Source of the DNA: Cricetomys ansorgei
Lineage: Eukaryota; Chordata; Mammalia; Rodentia; Nesomyidae
Direction: 5' to 3'
Assembly: GCA_026225945.1 (NCBI GenBank)
Contig: JAMJFZ010001797.1
Location: forward strand, 3,016,001-3,080,000
Length of the DNA: 64,000 nt
Positions 34,440-45,579 of the stretch are shown here, one piece after another (the first letter of the stretch is position 1; each line of letters starts with the position of its first letter). Below the pieces are notes generated by a model. That model was given only the letters and a program-made list of their open reading frames with translations, was not told the origin of the DNA and ran no database searches. The position numbers were made by a program, and so were the translations under genes.

Positions 34440-34933
34440 ATTCCCCACCCGGCCTTCCCGCTGTGTTCAGAGGCTGGCAGAGCTCGGCATCTGGAAGCTT
34501 CCCCTGGGCGGAAAGCTCCGAACCGGAGAGAGGGGAAAGCAGGTGTTTTCCCCTTGGCACCAAAAGTCGTGCAAAGTCGGGCAGCCACTCAGTCCTTCAT
34601 GAACAGCAGTCTCGGGAAGGCAAAGGGAGCGGGCGTGGGGAACATCCCAGGATGGAGCGCATGGGATGGGGGGTGCGGGGTGCGGGGTGCTCAATGCGGG
34701 ATGCTCTGCTCCCCGAGCTGGGTGCAGCAGGTGCTTGTTCTCCGACGTCCCCAAGGGCACCCTGGCTGTCTGAGCCCCTGTTCCGCCCCCGTGCCAGGCC
34801 GGGGTGGGGGCGGCGCCTGCTCTGGGTAATCATTGCCCGCCGGGCGGCGGGAGCGGGGGTGGGCACTACGGGGGGCGGGCGGTGGGGTGCGGGCATAAAG
34901 GGGCGCGGCGCGGTGCCTTCCTGGCTCCCCAGC
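34440..34933 (+). promoter_or_regulatory. Kl: Kl proximal promoter, CpG-rich
   Basis: The 0.5 kb before the Klotho start codon becomes strongly GC- and CpG-rich and continues as a CpG island through exon 1. GC boxes (GGGGCGGGC-like) are dense from about 34795 to 34887. A TATA-like CATAAAG sits at 34894-34900, 34-40 bases before the ATG. If used, it implies an extremely short 5' leader. The human and mouse promoters have been described as TATA-poor and Sp1-rich, so the TATA-like site is only a candidate. No transcription start can be fixed from sequence alone. Confidence 0.7.
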
Positions 34934-35758
34934 ATGCCAGCCCGCGCCCCTCCTCGCCGCCTGTCCCGGCTGCCGCCGCTCCGCCTGCTGTCGCTGCATC
35001 TGCTGCTGCTCGCCCTGCACTCCTGCTGCCTGAGCGCGGAGCCGGGTCGGGGCGCCCAGACCTGGGCTCGCTTCGCGCGGCCTCCCGCCCCCGAGGCCGC
35101 AGGCCTCCTCCACGACACCTTCCCCGACGGCTTCCTCTGGGCGGTGGGCAGCGCCGCCTACCAGACCGAGGGCGGCTGGCGACAGCACGGCAAAGGAGCG
35201 TCCATCTGGGACACGTTCACCCATCACCCCGCGGCAACCTCGGGCGACTCCCCGACCGCTGCAGCGCCGTCGGGTGCCCCGTCGCCTCCCCTGCCCCCCA
35301 CGGGAGACGTGGCCAGCGATAGTTACAACAACGTCTACCGCGACACGGAGGGGCTTCGCGAGCTGGGGGTCACCCACTACCGCTTCTCCATCTCGTGGGC
35401 GCGGGTCCTCCCTAATGGCACCGCGGGCGCCCCCAACCGCGAGGGGCTGCGCTACTACCGGCGGCTGCTGGAGCGGCTGCGGGAGCTGGGGGTGCAGCCG
35501 GTGGTCACCCTGTACCACTGGGACCTGCCACAGCGCCTGCAGGACGCCTATGGCGGCTGGGCCCACCGCGCCCTGGCCGACCACTTCAGGGACTATGCGG
35601 AGCTCTGCTTCCGCCACTTCGGCGGCCAGGTCAAGTACTGGATCACCATTGACAACCCGTACGTGGTGGCCTGGCACGGGTACGCCACGGGGCGCCTGGC
35701 CCCGGGCGTGCGGGGCAGCCCCAGGCTCGGGTACCTGGTTGCGCACAACTTACTTCTG
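34934..35758 (+). CDS. Kl: Klotho (alpha-Klotho) exon 1: signal peptide and N-terminal half of KL1
   Basis: Klotho is a single-pass membrane protein, the co-receptor that lets FGF23 signal through FGFR1c in kidney and parathyroid; its ectodomain is also shed. This exon encodes residues 1-275. The start at 34934 gives a Leu-rich signal peptide (about residues 1-34), as in mouse and rat. The frame stays open about 600 bp further upstream only because the sequence is GC-rich. A family-1 glycosidase-like KL1 domain begins near residue 58 ([20 protein letters not shown]). A Pro/Ala/Ser-rich variable loop spans about residues 97-123. The sequon NGT is at Asn161. The motif TIDNPY puts Asn241 where active beta-glucosidases have the acid/base Glu (NEP), so hydrolase activity should be weak or absent. 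The exon ends in phase 0 at a GTGAGT donor (35759). Length and sequence match mammalian Klotho closely; identification is very secure. Confidence 0.97.
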
Positions 35759-36137
35759 GTGAGTGTGAGGGGCCAGGCAGAGGGCCACCCTGGGGGACAG
35801 AGGGCCTCGGAAAAGCCAGGGCCACTTCTAGGAAGCTGCCCTAGAGCCCCATCAAGAGGTCACCCAGAACTTACACTTGGAAGGACTACCCGCTTTCCCC
35901 GCAGTAGCTCCGGGACTCCTCTTTGAAGTGGAGTTAGAAACTGGAGGGAAATCCCGCGGTGTGCCTGTTGGGGCTCCTAGGGCAGTCTTTCCAGTGAGGA
36001 AAGGAATCTGAGGGCGTTTCCCTGGGTGTTGCGAAGTTCCTAAAGGTAAGGGCTGGAGGAGTTGTGAGAAGTAGATGCGGGGACAGAATAAAGAGGGCAG
36101 GTGAAAGCAAGTCACAAGCTGCAGACAGTCATTGCCC

Positions 36138-36153
36138 CCGCCCCCCCCCCCCC
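36138..36153. repeat. Poly-C run
   Basis: GCCCCCGCCCC followed by about 14 C, close to the start of intron 1. Confidence 0.85.
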
Positions 36154-38231
36154 GCAAGAGCTCTGAGTTAATCCAGTAAAACCCGTCTTGATGGTGGCAC
36201 ACGGTCACATGGTCACTAAGCATCTGGTGTGAAGGTGTCAAAACCTCATCCCAGAGCTGTCTGGGCACAAGCTGTGTTTAGAGGTCCCCTCTGAGGCAGG
36301 GTAGGGTAGGGAACTGCCTTGCAGTGGGTCTGAAGATACCCCTGTCCCCTACCCAGTCCAAGATGGGCATAAAAACCACCAACATCTTCATTCCACAATG
36401 CTGTGTGTAGTTGAAGGGGTTCCTCACCAATGTAGCAATTACCAGATTCAGCCAGTGGTTCTTAACACCCTGATGATGAAGGCTAGTTCTAAACACTTTT
36501 TAACCAGACAGGCACTTTAACCCGCTAAGCTACTGCAGAGCCAGACCTGTTCTAAACACTTTGAACTAAAGTCATAGACAATTGAGGCAGAACAGCGCTG
36601 GCCTGTTCAGTGGACTCCATGCTCTGAGCGTCATGTGATATTGGCTGAAAGACATTGTGTGTCAGCTTCACAAAACCTGGCTTTGCTTGTGATCCCGGTT
36701 TCACGTTGGTGCGTGTGTTCATACTGGTACTTTTAGAGCAGTGATTCCAAGTGTTGTTAATCTGCCCCACTTTTAAAGGAACCAACAATCCCCGAGCCAA
36801 GTCAGCCCAGTGGACAGATTGGTCTAGAAAAACTATGGGGGAAACTGTACCACCTTTTGAAGAAAGGGAAAACAAAATTTCAGTTCCTGCCAGAACCAGA
36901 TTAGGGGGTCAGCTTAAGGATCACCCCTTAAAATCTAAATAATGCAAATTCTAGTTTTTAGATTACATAGCATAAACTCTCTATATACTAAAGTGTTCAA
37001 ATCTTTATTCTGGTGATTAATGGTTGTTTATAGCATGAAGGGTTGCCTGAACTCCCTGCTGCTCTGCTACTCAAACTATGCAGCACACTTCAGTTTTTTG
37101 TGCTCCCTGTCAGTCCTGTGGTTAACTTTGCAGTCGTTTTCTGAGGAATTACACAAAAATGTTGCCAAACACTAACTGTCCTCTGTAGAAATGCAGTGGA
37201 CTTTGTAGCCATGAGAAATTAGTAACCGGCAGGCACGTGGCTCATTTTTGCTGATGTCGCACACATGGAAACTCAGTTACTGTGAAATATTAATTTTGCC
37301 TTTTTAATTATTTTGGGTTTAGATTTCACTCGTTCTGTTATCCTATTTAGAAGTGAGGCATCACAAATGAACGCCATTGTGTAAGGTTCCTCTATTGTGT
37401 GTGTTGGGTGCTGTTTCTTGGTGTTTGTTACAGGTGGGGCAAGGAAGTTTTTTGCTTTATCTGAAAAAAGTGAAAATGTTCAGATTCTGGTAATGGCAAC
37501 TTTTGGCTTAGACACTGGTGGTTTGGGGAAGAGTCAGGGGCCACTGAGCTCTTGGAGTATTCATTTGCCTTTCAGAGTGGAATGCTGGAAAGGATACAGG
37601 GAGCCAGCATCTCTAGTCTGTGCTTCCACTAATTTACAGGTGGGCTTTGGAGACTGGGGTGGGGTGGGTGGCGAGGGTGTAGATCCTTGCAGGAATTCCA
37701 GGATCACTTTCTGATGACTTGGAGAGCCTGAGTGTGGACAAACTTCTTGCGAGTTTGGAGGAACTCACAGTAGAGTTCTCTGTGAATTCTTTTGCAGCTT
37801 CTTGGTGTTAGCTTGGACCTTGACCACGGTGTGGGGCGGGGTGGGGTGGGATGAGGGAAGGTTCTCCTCTCAGAACTGCTTTGCTCTTCTGAATACAAAG
37901 ATGGGATGTGCCTTCTTTTTCCGGCTGGTATCAAAAGACTTCTCAGTTATCATGACTCTTGAGATAAAGCTCCTGATAGCCATCCCCCCAATTCCAAAAT
38001 CTGTAGTTGGAGAATCTAACCTGAGGGGGTCTGTGAAGTTTTATTCTGCTTACGGATTTCTGAGAGGTCCAAGTTAAGGTACATTTGGCCCCACTCCTCC
38101 TTATCCAGAGGGGATCTCTTGCATGGCTACATATCAAAGCTCATATCTTGGCTGGTCACCACTTCTGTTTCTAATCCCTCACCCATACTTTCTTGACGCA
38201 GTTCCTCAGCTCAGCTTCCGGATGCCCACTG

Positions 38232-38605
38232 TCTCAGGGTTTCTATAGCTGTGGTGAAACACCATAACCAACTTGGTGTTGGAAAGGGTTTATTTCAGCT
38301 TCCGGATTGTAGTCCATCACCAGGGGCATCAGGGCAGGAACCTAGAGTGGGAACTGCTGCAGAGGTCATGGAGGAGTTCTGCTTACTGGCTTTCTCCTCA
38401 TGACTTGCTTTCCGGTAGCATCCAGAGCTACCTGCCCAGGGGTGACATTACGAACAGTGTGCTGGGCCCTGCTGTATCAGTCACTAATTAAGAATATTCC
38501 CCACAGGCTTGCCTACATCTTACAGAGGCATGTTCTCTTTTGGGATTTCCACCTCTTGGATGACTCGAGCTTGTGTCAAGTTGACATAAAACCAGCCCGC
38601 ACCCC
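38232..38605 (-). repeat. MaLR-type LTR, antisense
   Basis: TCAGGGTTTCTATAGCTGTG, CATCAGGGCAGGAACCTAGA, TGCCCAGGGGTGACATTACG, CCCCACAGGCTTGCCTACAT, TCGAGCTTGTGTCAAGTTGA, CATAAAACCAGCCCGCAC. Confidence 0.8.
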
Positions 38606-38952
38606 CACTCCCCCTGCGTCTTGTCTTGGTACCCTGGACAGTCCTTTTGTGTGCCTTCTTCACTGTGCCTGGAATGGGTGGAAAGTCCAGAGCTCTGTCT
38701 TGGGGCCTCCCATGGAGAAGCCCTCTGTGTGAGTCGGGTGACACCCCCTTCAATCCCCAAGTCACTAGATTCTGTCTCCAGCTGGGACTTCTCTGAGCAC
38801 CTGACTCTGATATCTCTGACCACTTAGCTAAGAGGCAAAGCAGGTCACAGGGAACCTACCCAAGACCAAACTCCCATTTTCCCATCCGTGTTGTGGTACT
38901 TTGCTCTTCCAGTTGATCAAGCCCCAGTCTAACTCTTCCCTTCTCTGTCTCC

Positions 38953-39695
38953 CCCTCCTCCTCCTCTTCCTCTCCCTCCCTCCCTCCCTTCCTCCCTCCC
39001 TCCCTCACTTCCTCTCCTCCCTTCCTTCCTCCCTCCTTCCCTCCCTCCCTTCCTTCCTCCCTCCCTTCCTCCCTCCCTCCCTCCCTTCCTTTCTTCCTCC
39101 CTCCCTCCCTCCCTCCCTCCTTCCTCCTTCTTCCTTCCCTCCCTCCCTCCCTCCCTCCCTTCCTCCCTCCCTCCCTCCCTTCCTCCCTCCCTCCCTTCCT
39201 CCCTCCCTTCATCCTTTCCTCCCTCCCTCCCTCCCTCACTTCCTCCTTTCTTCCTTCCCTCCCTCCCTCCCTCCCTTCCTCCCTCCCTCCCTCCCTTCCT
39301 CCCTCCCTCCCTCCCTCCCTCCCTCCCTCCCTCCCTCCCTCCCTCCCTCCTCCCTCCTCCCTTCCTTCCTTTCTCCCTCCCTCCCTCCCTCCCTCACTTC
39401 CTCCTTTCTTCCTTCCCTCCCTCCCTCCCTCCCTCACTTCCTCCTTTCTTCCTTCCCTCCCTCCCTCCCTCCCTTCCTCCCTTCCTCCCTCCCTCTCTTT
39501 CCTCCCTCCCTCCCTCCCTCCCTTCCTCCCTCCCTCCCTCCCTTCCTCCCTCCCTTCCTTCCTCCCTCCCTCTCTTCCTCCCTCCCTTCCTCCTTTCCTC
39601 CCTCCCTCCCTCCCTCCCTCACTTCCTCCTTTCTTCCTTCCCTCCCTCCCTTCCTTCCTCCCTCCCTCCCTTTCTTCCTTCTTCCCTCCTTTCCT
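38953..39695. repeat. 0.74-kb (CCCT/CCTT)n polypyrimidine tract
   Basis: Almost pure pyrimidine on the + strand: CCCT units with CCTT, TTCT and CACTT interruptions. Several of these (for example CTCACTTCCTCCTTTCTTCC) recur as higher-order blocks at about 39236, 39393, 39433 and 39618. The 281-codon Ser/Pro/Leu frame and its antisense Gly/Glu/Arg frame are artefacts. Confidence 0.97.
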
Positions 39696-39699
39696 TATG

Positions 39700-39765
39700 T
39701 CTCACTGGGGATTGGACCCAGGGCTAGGCAAGCACTGTACCACTGAGCTATATCTATGATATGAC
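39700..39765 (-). repeat. ID-like SINE, antisense
   Basis: CTGGGGATTGGACCCAGGGC, TAGGCAAGCACTGTACCACT, GAGCTATATC, the reverse complement of an ID head. The polypyrimidine tract abuts the side where its A-rich tail would be. Confidence 0.7.
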
Positions 39766-40115
39766 ACGGGCCCTGGTTACCCTTGGGTTTTACCTCAGTA
39801 GTGCTTGACTTAATCCCTTGCTCCCTGCAATGTGGCCTGATGGGTGTATTCTGAAGGAGCATTGTTGTGTGTGAACAGCACAACCCCTGCTTGCTAGATT
39901 CCCATCTGTTCCTTAAGAGCCAGTTTGTATACCCCCTCGCCCTCACAGTTGAATGTCATTCTTTCCATGGCATTCCGTGATACTCGGGTGTCTCTCACCA
40001 CAGCCTCTGTGTTTAATACACCGCCCTTTCTCTCTTTCTCTCTCCACTCCATTAGCTGGGCACTTTCTTAAGCAAGGAAACTTTGTTCCCTTCATCTTCT
40101 TTCTTATATGTGAAC

Positions 40116-40395
40116 CTGGGGCTAGAGAGATGGCTCTGTAGGTAGGGGTATTACTGCTTTTGTAGAGGACCAGGGTTCAGTCCCAGCATCCACAGGGCAG
40201 CTCACAATGGCCTGTAACTCCAGTTCCAGGTGATCCAAAAGCCCTCTTTTATGAGCTCTGTGGGCTCCTGCATGTCCATGATGCACATAAACTCAGTAGG
40301 CACGCGCGCACACGCACACACACGCACACACGCACACACATACACACATACACACACATAAATGAAAAATAAAATCTTAAAAAAAAATAAGCTGA
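40116..40395 (+). repeat. B3-type SINE with CA expansion
   Basis: GGGGCTAGAGAGATGGCTCT head, CAGTCCCAGCATCCACAGGG, CTGTAACTCCAGTTCCAGGT, a CACACGCACACA block (40303-40360), then AAAATAAAATCTTAAAAAAA. Confidence 0.92.
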
Positions 40396-41068
40396 CTTGC
40401 TCTCGGTGAGTGCTAGGGGTTGCCTTCCAACTCTCAATGGCTGGGTTTTGCCTTTATAACTTTACTCTTGGGGAAGCTGTTTGTCTTGTCAGTGTGTCTG
40501 TCTACCTAGCCATCTTCTGGTGGGATGGAGAATACCAGAGCCTAGTCAGAAACTACACCGAGTAGAGCAACAGGGTAAAATCTGGCGTTCACCGTGAACT
40601 GTTGAAGGTCATTGCTGTGTGGCTCCATGTAAGCACTTCCAGTCAGAAGCTGTCAGAAGTCACCGTGGCGTCATGGAGATGTTTTCAGAATGGGGTGAAT
40701 GGTGAAGTCTGTGTTAACTTGAGCGAACAGTGGAGAAGCTTTGTCTTCTGGTTGAATTTTCATGCCCCAAGTGTATGAGTTCGAATGATACACAGTGTGT
40801 ACTTTCAAGCCACTTGAGGAATTTCCCTCTTCTTAAAACACCTTTGAAAGTATCAACTGGCTTGAAGGTTAATGCATTTTATAGGACATGGTTAAATTCA
40901 GTGCACATTTAATCAGAAACAGTTAAACTGCCTCTCGAGGCACTTTGACTTGCTTTTCTACCCATACCTGACCGAACACAATATTCTCTGGAGGCTAAAG
41001 TCAAGTCCAAGAAAAAGATAGAGGGAAATAATTTTAAAATCATAACCATGTCCTTAAAACGTCAATTA

Positions 41069-41272
41069 TGGGGCTGGAGAGATGGGGAGAGCACACACTG
41101 CTCTTGCAGAGGATCCGTAGAGTTTGGCGTCCAACACCCACACTGGGTGACTCACGGCCACTTGTAACTCCAGCTCCAGAGGCATCGGAGCCTCTAGCCT
41201 CCTCAGGTACCAGGTCCCCCCACTCCCACACATACGTTATTAAAAGGAGTAAAAACAAATCTTGAAAATGTC
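41069..41272 (+). repeat. B2/B3-type SINE
   Basis: GGGGCTGGAGAGATGGGGAG, CAACACCCACACTGGGTGAC, CTTGTAACTCCAGCTCCAGA, then a short tail. Confidence 0.88.
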
Positions 41273-41894
41273 AATAGCTTTGAGGTAAAGAAAAGGAGGA
41301 GACGCAAACTGCTAAGTACATAAATAATGGCAGTGTTCATTTCCCGAGCACAGTGAGCACACAGCTGTGTGACCGGACTGTAGTCAGCCACGGTTTCTGG
41401 TACTCGAGACGTAAGCTGATTCGTAGTTTTGAAAAACGCCATTGTTCTGTACTACAGTTTGTCATAATTAATTTGTGGGGAAAGTGCTTTCTTTCCCTGA
41501 ACGCTATTTTCGAAGCATTTAGGTGAAGGCTGAGAGTAGCATGCGTGCCTGCTGAGAGGAGGAGAGATAGAGAGTCTCATTATTATCGCCTGTTCTGAGA
41601 TCTGCATCATCTGCAATGTCCCAGGAATTATACATATAGCAAGCATTTGAACGGGCACGCACAGTGTGCTTTTTAAGCACTGTGTCCTGTTTTGAGTGCT
41701 TCTGGTGTGACGTTAGTTATCGCTGTGTCTTGGGATACATTCTTACTCTCCTTTTAAAGACTTAACATCATGACCACAAACTGTGGGTCAAAACAGATAG
41801 ACAGGCAGACAGGCAGACGGGGACAAGTGAGGTCCTTCTCACAGTTGTGTCTCTTTGAGGGGACAAATTGTCATATTTCTGGGGTTTTTTTTCC

Positions 41895-42117
41895 CTAGGT
41901 TTATTTATTTTATTTTATGGGTATGAGTGTTTTGCCTCTGTGTCTGTATGTGACCACCTGCAAGCCTTTGCCCTCATAGGTCAGAAGAAGGTGTCAGATC
42001 CCCTGGAACTGGAGTCCTGAATGGATATGAACAACTATGTAGGTGCCAGGAATTGAACCTGGGTCCTCTGCAAGAGCAGCAAGATCTCTTAACCATTGAG
42101 CCGTCTCTCCAGCCTGT
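41895..42117 (-). repeat. B3-type SINE, antisense
   Basis: GGTTTATTTATTTTATTTTA, AGGTCAGAAGAAGGTGTCAG, ATCCCCTGGAACTGGAGTCC, GTCCTCTGCAAGAGCAGCAA, GAGCCGTCTCTCCAGCC. Confidence 0.92.
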
Positions 42118-42754
42118 CGCTTAACTTCTTAACTTGAAGATTATTTTACGAAAGACTTCAAATCATCTTTGAAATGATCTGTTTTTACATAAAGTGTACT
42201 ATATACACACTATGTATAGGTATATATTATATAAAATGCCTTGGTGATCCTAGTTTATTCTTTAACAGATATTCTAAAGCACATGACTGACACAGTGTGC
42301 TATGAGGGCTACAGAAAACATACCTATTTAGTGAAACGCATGGCTGGAGTCTGCGCAGATTGCCGTATGGATCCATGAGCTGGCGTTCTGTGGCCCAATA
42401 CTCTTCAAGCCAAAAGCAGTAAGAGACATAGACTTTAAATGTAGAGAGTCTACAAAGTTTATTTCCATGTCAGTAAGTGCCTTTTTAGTCGACAAGTGGA
42501 ACAGCAGAGCGGGGAGGATCTGGGATCAAAAATCCTTCCAGGATAACCCTCCGGGGTTCTCCTACTTCTGCCAGAGGCCCCCTCTGCCCCTCTGCCTGGG
42601 TTCCCTCTCTTTTGTTTTGAACGGGCACCGGCCACTGTACAGGGCTCAGCCCCTGGTTGTCTCCTTACCGTCCCAGATCTCAAAGAATAAAAGCAATGGT
42701 ACTTGCACAGGACAGCCGCTGTGGGTGAATGCGTGTCCCTCTCGGGAACGAGAC

Positions 42755-43055
42755 TGAGATCCCATCGCTGTTGTAGTGGGTGGAGCCCGCTCAGAAGCTT
42801 TTAGGTTGTGGAGTGGTTAATGCTATTTCTGGCAGAGTGAGTGTGGCATCTTGAGAGCGGATCTGTTGCAAAAGGGAGTGTGGCCTTTGCTCGCTGTCTC
42901 TCCTGAATATGGTCTCTTGCCATGTATGCTGTATGCAGCCCCTCGACCGTGAACTTTTTAGCCTTCTGAACTGTGAGAAGTAGCTTTGCTTTAAAAATTT
43001 ACCCAGACTGTGATATTGTTATAGCAACAGAAAAATGAACAAGAGACAACAGCTT
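42755..43055 (+). repeat. Old MaLR-type LTR
   Basis: TCTTGAGAGCGGATCTGTTG region, GGTCTCTTGCCATGTATGCT, TTCTGAACTGTGAGAAGTAG, AAAAATTTACCCAGACTGTG, GTTATAGCAACAGAAAAATG follow the 3' half of MaLR LTRs. Confidence 0.55.
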
Positions 43056-43975
43056 TCTAAATATTTGAAAAGGCCAGTGTGTGCTTCCTGCATGCTAAAA
43101 ATAGTGCTTCAAACGCTGGGACCCTGACACCTAGGGACTTTTCTCAAGAGCTCACTCACAGTGCGGCAGGAAGGTAAAGGGCTGGATTCCAAGAACACAA
43201 ATATAAATGCTGAATGGCCCTCTTGATCATCTGAGCCTTGAGCATGAGGTGGAGGAGAAGAGACAGGCACGTAGACAGAAAGGCAGTCTGGGGTTGTTTG
43301 GGCCCACCCCTACCTCACAGTGCTCCTGGGAGGAGGTGGTAGATACAGAAGTCAGAGCGTGGAGTCAGCACAGGCTCCAGAGAGAAGGCAAACTCCTGGA
43401 GCCCATGTGCATTTACAGCTTTCTGTAGGGTTGTAGCTCTTACCCGGAGATGCCTCCACAGCCTCAGTGGGCAAGCGGCCCCTGTAGAGTCTGTGGGGAT
43501 ACTCTGCCTCCACCCTCGTTCAACATCTCTCTGGATCCCGACCACAGACCCTCTCCCTTCAACCCTGCACCTACTATTGTCTCAAGTTCTCTCACAATGC
43601 CTGTGTGCTTCTGGACACGCCAAGAGGCCTTCATGCAGGCAGGTGGGAGAAGATAGGAGGGGTCTTTTAGTCTGCTCAGATGTGCTTTTCCAGACATCAA
43701 AAGCCACTTACAGTGTGGCTCTTTTTTACTGTTTGATAATCACAGAGACCCCAGTTTCCCATTGTTCACTTGAGGGGAGTGTTGAAGAGGGGGCTGGATG
43801 CAGTATGGCAGGGGTTTAAAGTGACAGAGTTTACTTGGGGTGGACCTCTGTCCTACTTCAGTTACAGATTAGTAGAGATGTAACAACCATCAGGTAGTCA
43901 CAGTGTAACACTCAAAAGCCTTAACAGAAATGAGTACTGACTATAGTAGGGGCACCAAGGAGAGACCTTCAAGCC
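43056..43975. other. No gene recognised
   Basis: Intronic sequence without recognisable repeats. The 108-codon frame at 43493-43819 has no known content. Confidence 0.4.
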
Positions 43976-43979
43976 AGTT

Positions 43980-44660
43980 TTGAAGGGTGGAAGGGGTAGG
44001 GGAGTGGTTAGGGAAAGCCATTCAGGGGAGTTCAAGAGATGCCAGGTGTAGAGGAACATTTAATCCTTTATTCCAGAAACATGGCTGCCCTAGCAAGGTA
44101 TCACCTGTGTGATCCAGCTGGAATGTGGAAAGAATGTTAGGCTAATTCTTTAATTCCAACTCAGAGGCAATGTTAGTACGTTTTAATCCTGACTCTCAGG
44201 GTATAAAAAGAGGCTCTCAGTTCTCAGGAGTTAGTTCAGAGAGACAAGAAGGCAGAGATCAGAGAGAGAAGCAGGGTAGAAGCAGAGTGCAGAAGCCAAG
44301 AAGAGCAGAGCCAGTCCAGAACATGTAGAGAGAAAGTAGAGTCAGAAGCAGACAGCTTATAATTTACAGTTTGGAGTTCACAGTACAGCTCAGCGTGAAA
44401 TGAGGCTGCTCAGAAGACAGTCAGCGTGAGCTCAGTCAGCAGTAAGTCCCGGAGGCTGAAAACTTCTAGGTCTAGGTTTGCAGATTAGATTCGATGGAGG
44501 CTGAAGCCTTCTACGTTCAGGCTTGCATCTTGAGGATTAGATTGTACGGAAGTTAAAGCCATCTAGGTCTAGACATAAGATTAGATTGTACAGAGGCTGA
44601 AACCCTCTAGGTCTGGGAACTGAATTAGCAAAGAATAAACTGTCTTCTGCCACAAACCCA
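43980..44660 (+). repeat. Probable LTR with internal tandem repeats
   Basis: TATAAAAAG at about 44202 and AATAAAC at about 44632 bracket an R/U5-like region. A purine-rich AGAGA/AGCAGAG stretch (44238-44350) follows the TATA box. Four imperfect units of about 45 bases (GGAGGCTGAAAACTTCTAGG type) lie at about 44450-44625. No coding frame for retroviral proteins is seen. Family unidentified. Confidence 0.45.
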
Positions 44661-45578
44661 GGAGAATAAATAACAAATCAACGCACACATCCACATCTAC
44701 ACCTACAGCCAGGCTGTCGGTAGAGACTGTTTTGAGCTTTGTGGGCCAGGCAGCATCTATCTGATAAGAACTACTCAATAGTAGTGAGAAGAGCCCCAGG
44801 CAATATATCCTTGGATTGGCAGAGCTGCATACCCATAAAGCTTTTTGTATGGCAACAGCTGCTGGGCTGAGCATGCCAGATACACCAAGTAGGTAGCACA
44901 TAACAGAGGTATGTGAGGCAGCCCCTGCCAACTTAGGGCCAGTAAGCCAAAGGTCAAAGGTGACAGTTCATTCAAGACTCATTTGAGACTTCGTACTAGG
45001 AGGCCATGGGTGGGAAAGGACAAGAAAATGGTGGAATGAGGCCTGGGGTATTCAGGGCTTCAGACCATGCTTGCTGTGCAGAGGAGAGCCGTGGTCCAAA
45101 TGCACAGAGCAGGCAGCTTTACGTTCCCGTCATACAACACTGTGGTTTCTCTCAGGCTCCTCATCCCTTGTGGGTGGCAGTCAAGCCAGATGGCACCCTT
45201 CGTCTCCTTTGGGACTTCATCTTTGAACTCAGTCTTACTAATGCCATCGAGAGGGGTCTTCCTGTAGGTGGAAGATGATCTTTTACAACTGGAAATAATA
45301 GAAATGTGGAGAAGTTTCTGGATCAGCATAAGGAACAGTGTTACACGAATTCTGTGGAACATTCGTAGCTGGCTGTTGAGGCGCCGACCTACGATGATTA
45401 GAATGGCGTGCACGATCTACAAGAGCTGACGCCATACGTGTTTTCTGCTCCCTGTCCAAGAGATGTGTGTGAATAACGCCGAACCCTTCACAGTTTCCAG
45501 GAACCCCACCTGGCATGCAGGTCCAAGGGTAGAGTCGATCTTTTCATCTCTCCCCTCCAATACTGCACTCTCCATCTG
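44661..45578. other. No gene; possible hAT fragment
   Basis: GAGCTTTGTGGGCCAGGCAG with AGAACTACTCAATAGTAG (about 44732-44785) resembles an old hAT DNA transposon. The 116-117 codon minus frames here have no recognisable protein. Confidence 0.35.
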
Positions 45579-45579
45579 T

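Noticed and set aside
34328..34933. In-frame upstream extension of Klotho exon 1 (about 200 more codons)
   Set aside because: The frame is open only because the region is GC-rich. The conserved signal peptide starts at 34934, and the added residues do not resemble Klotho.
34597..35746. Antisense frames of 173 and 351 codons over Kl exon 1
   Set aside because: Shadow frames of a CpG-rich coding exon; no independent protein similarity recognised.
38856..39746. 281-codon Ser/Pro/Leu frame and 193-codon Gly/Glu/Arg antisense frame
   Set aside because: Explained by the pyrimidine-purine repeat; no flanking coding sequence.
44581..44975. Antisense 116-codon hydrophobic frame in intron 1, considered as a membrane protein pseudogene
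   Set aside because: It overlaps an LTR-like repeat and a possible hAT fragment, and has no recognisable family.
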